A stretch of 64,000 nt of DNA, taken from JBBRDU01 sp038203615 (GTDB lineage: Bacteria; Verrucomicrobiota; Verrucomicrobiia; Chthoniobacterales; UBA10450). Positions 61,472-64,000 of this stretch are shown one piece after another. The stretch covers positions 1-64,000 of the forward strand of contig JBBRDU010000005.1 of assembly GCA_038203615.1 (NCBI GenBank), in the 5' to 3' direction. The first letter of the stretch is position 1. Every line of letters starts with the position of its first letter. The notes beneath the pieces were generated by a model. It had not been told where the DNA came from. It worked only from the letters and a program-made list of their open reading frames with translations, and did not search any database. The translations under genes were made by a program, and so were the position numbers.

Positions 61472-62293
61472 ATGCGCGAACTATTATTATGCCCGCCGGA
61501 TCACTACGGCATCGAATACGAAATCAATCCCTGGATGAGTCGGGCGCGCGGAGCGGAAACGGCCGTGGCTCAACAGCAGTGGAAAGACCTGGAAGCCGTC
61601 CTGCAGAAACTCGACTGCAAGATTTTGCTGGTCGAGCCGCAACCGAAGCTGCCGGACATGGTCTTCACGGCCAACGCCGGGCTGGCCGTGGGCCGGAAAT
61701 TTATCCCGAGTAATTTTCGGCACGAGGAGCGGGCCGGGGAAGCGCCTCACTTCGCGCGTTGGATGGAGGGGCACGGATATGAAGTGATCTGGCTTCCGCG
61801 CGAACTCTACTTCGAGGGCGAAGGGGATGCACTGTTCGGGGGCGACGCCCTTTTTTGCGGATACAAATTCCGTTCCGACATCAAATCGCACCACGCCGTC
61901 GCCGAAATTTTCAACTGCCTCTCCATCTCGGTCGAGCTGGTAGACGCGCGCTTCTATCACCTCGATACCTGCTTTTGCCCGTTGCCCGACGGCGGCGCTT
62001 TTTGGTTCCCCGCCGCTTTTGATGAATACGGACAGCGCACTATTCGCGATCACCTCACCAATTTAATCGACGTGTCGGAGGAGGAAGCCGCGCACTTTTC
62101 CTGCAACGCCGTGATCCTCAACCGGCAGATTGTTTTGCCCGAGGGCGCGCCCAATCTGGTGCGGACGCTGCAAGACCGCGGCTATCATTGTCACGCCTTG
62201 CCCATGACGGAATTTCTGAAAGCGGGCGGGGCCTGCAAATGCCTCACGATGTTTCTGCCCCAGAGGGAAACCGCCTCTCAGTCGCAGGAATAA
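61472..62293 (+). CDS. arginine dihydrolase-like protein (AgrE/ArgZ N-terminal half)
   Basis: 273 residues from ATG 61472. Guanidine-modifying (amidinotransferase) fold: CPPDHYGIEYEINPWM, PDMVFTANAGLAVGRKFIPS, FEGEGDALFGGDALFCGY, DARFYHLDTCFCPLPDGG and the active-site EFLKAGGACKCLTMFL. Asn19, Asn68, His163 and Cys257 occupy the positions I recall as conserved in arginine dihydrolases of the ArgZ/AgrE group, which release two ammonia and CO2 from arginine to give ornithine; the CPPDHYxxxYxINPWM start is characteristic. Together with the upstream gene it makes a split arginine to ornithine to proline route. A plain dimethylargininase is the alternative. Confidence 0.85.
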   Translation: MRELLLCPPDHYGIEYEINPWMSRARGAETAVAQQQWKDLEAVLQKLDCKILLVEPQPKLPDMVFTANAGLAVGRKFIPSNFRHEERAGEAPHFARWMEGHGYEVIWLPRELYFEGEGDALFGGDALFCGYKFRSDIKSHHAVAEIFNCLSISVELVDARFYHLDTCFCPLPDGGAFWFPAAFDEYGQRTIRDHLTNLIDVSEEEAAHFSCNAVILNRQIVLPEGAPNLVRTLQDRGYHCHALPMTEFLKAGGACKCLTMFLPQRETASQSQE

Positions 62294-62490
62294 ACAAAAT
62301 CGGACCCTCACCTCAATCCTTTCCCGGGGGAGAGGAAGGCCGCGAACCCTCGAGTTTGGGTCGCGCTAAAAAGGAATGAGTCGACGTGGCGGCTCGCGCT
62401 AAAAAAACTCCCGCCGGTGCTGACGTTTCTCCTTCTTCTCCCGCCGGGAGAAGATTGAGATGAGAGCAGCCTTGCCAGACCTGCCGCCAA
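62294..62490 (+). other. gap between convergent genes with hairpin and direct repeat
   Basis: Contains the direct repeat TCGCGCTAAAAA (62363-62374 and 62393-62404) and the palindrome CTTCTCCCG-C-CGGGAGAAG (62435-62453). The latter is placed to terminate transcription from either side. No gene is seen. Confidence 0.5.
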
Positions 62491-64000
62491 TTAGCCCTTT
62501 GCGTTCTTCCTTTTCGCTTGCAGCGCTTTTTCCATCTGGGCGAGCGGCCAACAATTCACGACGTCCTCTTTTCGGAGCCAGCCTTTCCGCGCCACGCCGA
62601 TGCCAAACCACAGATCCTGCAACCGCTCCACCCGATGCGCGTCCGGGTTAATCACACATTTCACTCCCTTCTTTTGGGCGAGCGGCCACCAGCGCCAATC
62701 CAGATCGAGCCGCTTCGGTGCGGCGTTGATTTCAATCCATGTGCCGGTGGCGGCGGCCGCGTCCAGAATCGCCGGGAGATCGACTGCGTAAGGTTCGCGT
62801 TTGAGAAGGAGACGGCCGGTCGGATGTCCGAGCATGGTAATAAATGGATTCTCCATGGCGCGGATGATTCGCCGTGTCATTTCCGCTTCCGGCAGGTTGA
62901 ACACCGAATGCACGGAAGCGACCGCATAATCGAGGTCCGCCAGGACGTCGTCGCTGAAATCGAGCGAGCCATCGCGCAAAATGTCGCACTCGACCCCGGC
63001 GAAAAGTCGAAATCCGTCGAACGCCTTGTTCAATTTCCGAATGGCCGCGCCTTGGATGCGCAGTCTAACTTCGTCCAACCCATGGGCCTGGATGGAGCTG
63101 CGGCTGTGGTCCGCGATTCCAAGATACTGGAGACCCAACTCCTGCGCAGCCGCCGCCATCTCTTCCAGCGTGTTGTGCCCGTCACTCGCTGTGGTATGAC
63201 AATGAAACGTGCCCCGCAGATTTTCCTTCTCAATGAGACGCGGGATGGAGTGGCTGGCCGCCGCTTCAAATTCGCCGCAATTCTCCCTCAGCTCGGCTGG
63301 AATAAAATCCAGATCCAGCGCCTGATACAGATGCGCTTCCTCCTGAATCACGGGCATTTTGTCGGGCGGCTTCCTCTTCGATTCCGCCGGTTCCACCGGC
63401 AGCGGCGCCAGACGATATTCATTCAGAGTCCAGCCGCGTCTGAGCGCGCGGTTGCGCATCTCGATGTTGTGTTCCTTGCTGCCGGTAAAGTAATTCAGCG
63501 CGAACGGATACTCCGCCGCCTGGACCACCCGCAGGTCGCATTGAATCCCGGACCGCAACCGCACACTCGTCTTGGTCGGACCCTGCGCGATGATCGATTC
63601 GACCAGCGGATGTTCCGCGAAAAACCGGGTAATCGCTTCCGGCTTGCTCGTGGCCACGATGAAATCGAGGTCGCGCACGATCTCGCGGCGGCGCCGGTAA
63701 CTTCCCGCCAGCGCCACCTGCAGCGCACCAGGATGTCCCGCCAGGTCGTCCCGCAGGGTTTCGGCGTGATGCGCCACCTGTCCGAGCTGAAAAGAGCCGG
63801 AGTGCCGGGCCCTCTCCGCGATCGCCTGGCCCAGTTTGGTCTGGGTCGTCTCCCCGAAGCCGGGCAACGCCGCCACCCGGCCGGACTGACAGGCCTGCTG
63901 TAACTGCTCGATCGAGCTGACCTGCAGTTGCTCGTACAGCGCTTTGATTTTCCTGGCGCCCAGTCCAGGAATGGCAAAGAGCTCGATAATCGTCGGGGGA
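62491..64000 (-). CDS. PolX-type DNA polymerase/3'-5' exonuclease with PHP domain, 5' end outside window
   Basis: Runs off the right end; 503 codons are present and the true start is missing. From the edge: PPTIIELFAIPGLGARKIKA (helix-hairpin-helix), ALPGFGETTQTKLGQAI (second HhH), the nucleotidyltransferase part GSYRRRREIVRDLDFIVATS with the Asp pair, then GIQCDLRVV and FTGSKEHNIEMRNRAL. The C-terminal PHP domain has TFHCHTTASDGHNTLEEMAA, ADHSRSS, DYAVASVHSVF, LGHPTGRLLL and INPDAHRVER as metal sites. A gap-filling repair polymerase with nuclease. A full-length open frame on the opposite strand is a shadow. Confidence 0.93.
   Translation of the reverse strand, partial: PPTIIELFAIPGLGARKIKALYEQLQVSSIEQLQQACQSGRVAALPGFGETTQTKLGQAIAERARHSGSFQLGQVAHHAETLRDDLAGHPGALQVALAGSYRRRREIVRDLDFIVATSKPEAITRFFAEHPLVESIIAQGPTKTSVRLRSGIQCDLRVVQAAEYPFALNYFTGSKEHNIEMRNRALRRGWTLNEYRLAPLPVEPAESKRKPPDKMPVIQEEAHLYQALDLDFIPAELRENCGEFEAAASHSIPRLIEKENLRGTFHCHTTASDGHNTLEEMAAAAQELGLQYLGIADHSRSSIQAHGLDEVRLRIQGAAIRKLNKAFDGFRLFAGVECDILRDGSLDFSDDVLADLDYAVASVHSVFNLPEAEMTRRIIRAMENPFITMLGHPTGRLLLKREPYAVDLPAILDAAAATGTWIEINAAPKRLDLDWRWWPLAQKKGVKCVINPDAHRVERLQDLWFGIGVARKGWLRKEDVVNCWPLAQMEKALQAKRKNAKG

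Noticed and set aside
62518..63903. 461-codon open frame on the plus strand opposite PolX
   Set aside because: PolX on the minus strand has full family motifs; the opposite frame is a GC-driven shadow rich in His, Arg and Gln.

Overview
The window is a 64 kb chromosomal segment of a GC-rich (about 60% by eye) Gram-negative-type bacterium. It most resembles a soil Verrucomicrobium (Chthoniobacterales/Spartobacteria-like). The evidence is indirect: secreted proteins with long Thr-Pro linkers followed by a post-COAP-1-like C-terminal domain, many secreted S9 peptidases, housekeeping genes scattered as singletons or pairs (rpsO-pnp, rpoA-rplQ, glmM-scpB-pheA, carB, thiG), and abundant GTAG-headed palindromes between genes. 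No tRNA, rRNA, CRISPR array, prophage or IS transposase was recognised. Taxonomy is an inference.

Layout. 1-2.9 kb (minus): start of a possible kinase gene, a hypothetical gene, two tandem HExxH zincin-like paralogs, another hypothetical and a small lipoprotein. 3-10.3 kb (plus): two large secreted proteins with (TP)n linkers and a shared C-terminal domain. Between them lie three decayed copies of that C-terminal domain and a 16-codon ORF with a strong ribosome binding site. 10.4-12.9 kb: glycosyltransferase, GNAT, cupin, GlsB-type membrane protein and a hypothetical. 12.9-15.5 kb: rpsO-pnp with a long intergenic hairpin. 15.7-20.5 kb: PAS histidine kinase, a decayed SDR gene, an NtrC-type sigma-54 activator and a multi-pass membrane protein. 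20.5-24.8 kb: a compact run of a tiny ORF, glmM, scpB, pheA and a serine hydrolase, with several stop/start overlaps. 24.9-26.9 kb: LemA and two TPM-domain proteins. 27.2-30.7 kb: rpoA-rplQ, a phosphodiesterase and a DEVD-box RNA helicase.

30.7-43.2 kb: three secreted S9 (prolyl-oligopeptidase clan) peptidases, a secreted amidohydrolase, a small RelE-type toxin-antitoxin pair, a UvrD/PcrA helicase and a secreted hypothetical; this suggests extracytoplasmic peptide degradation. 43.2-45.8 kb (minus): fasciclin, msrB, an ECF sigma factor and an RskA-like anti-sigma, an arrangement that recalls the mycobacterial SigK/RskA-fasciclin regulon. 46-52 kb: START-like protein, a frameshifted B12-binding regulator remnant, a sulfurtransferase next to sufE, and carB with a strong terminator. 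52-57 kb: secreted peptidyl-prolyl isomerase, N-carbamoylputrescine amidase, sodC, a YhaM-like nuclease, an internally deleted DNA methyltransferase and thiG. 57.3-64 kb: a third (TP)n secreted protein, two tiny coupled ORFs, a two-gene operon that looks like a split AgrE/ArgZ arginine-degrading enzyme, and a PolX gene that runs off the end.

The points most worth following are: (1) the split, order-reversed AgrE/ArgZ pair; (2) the array of decayed C-terminal sorting-type cassettes downstream of the (TP)n genes; (3) the family of GTAG-headed REP/REPIN-like palindromes, one of which appears to serve as the carB terminator; (4) the fasciclin-msrB-sigma-anti-sigma unit; (5) three pseudogenes in different states of decay. 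I do not see one clearly new multi-gene system; the cassette array and the REPIN family are the least explained structures.
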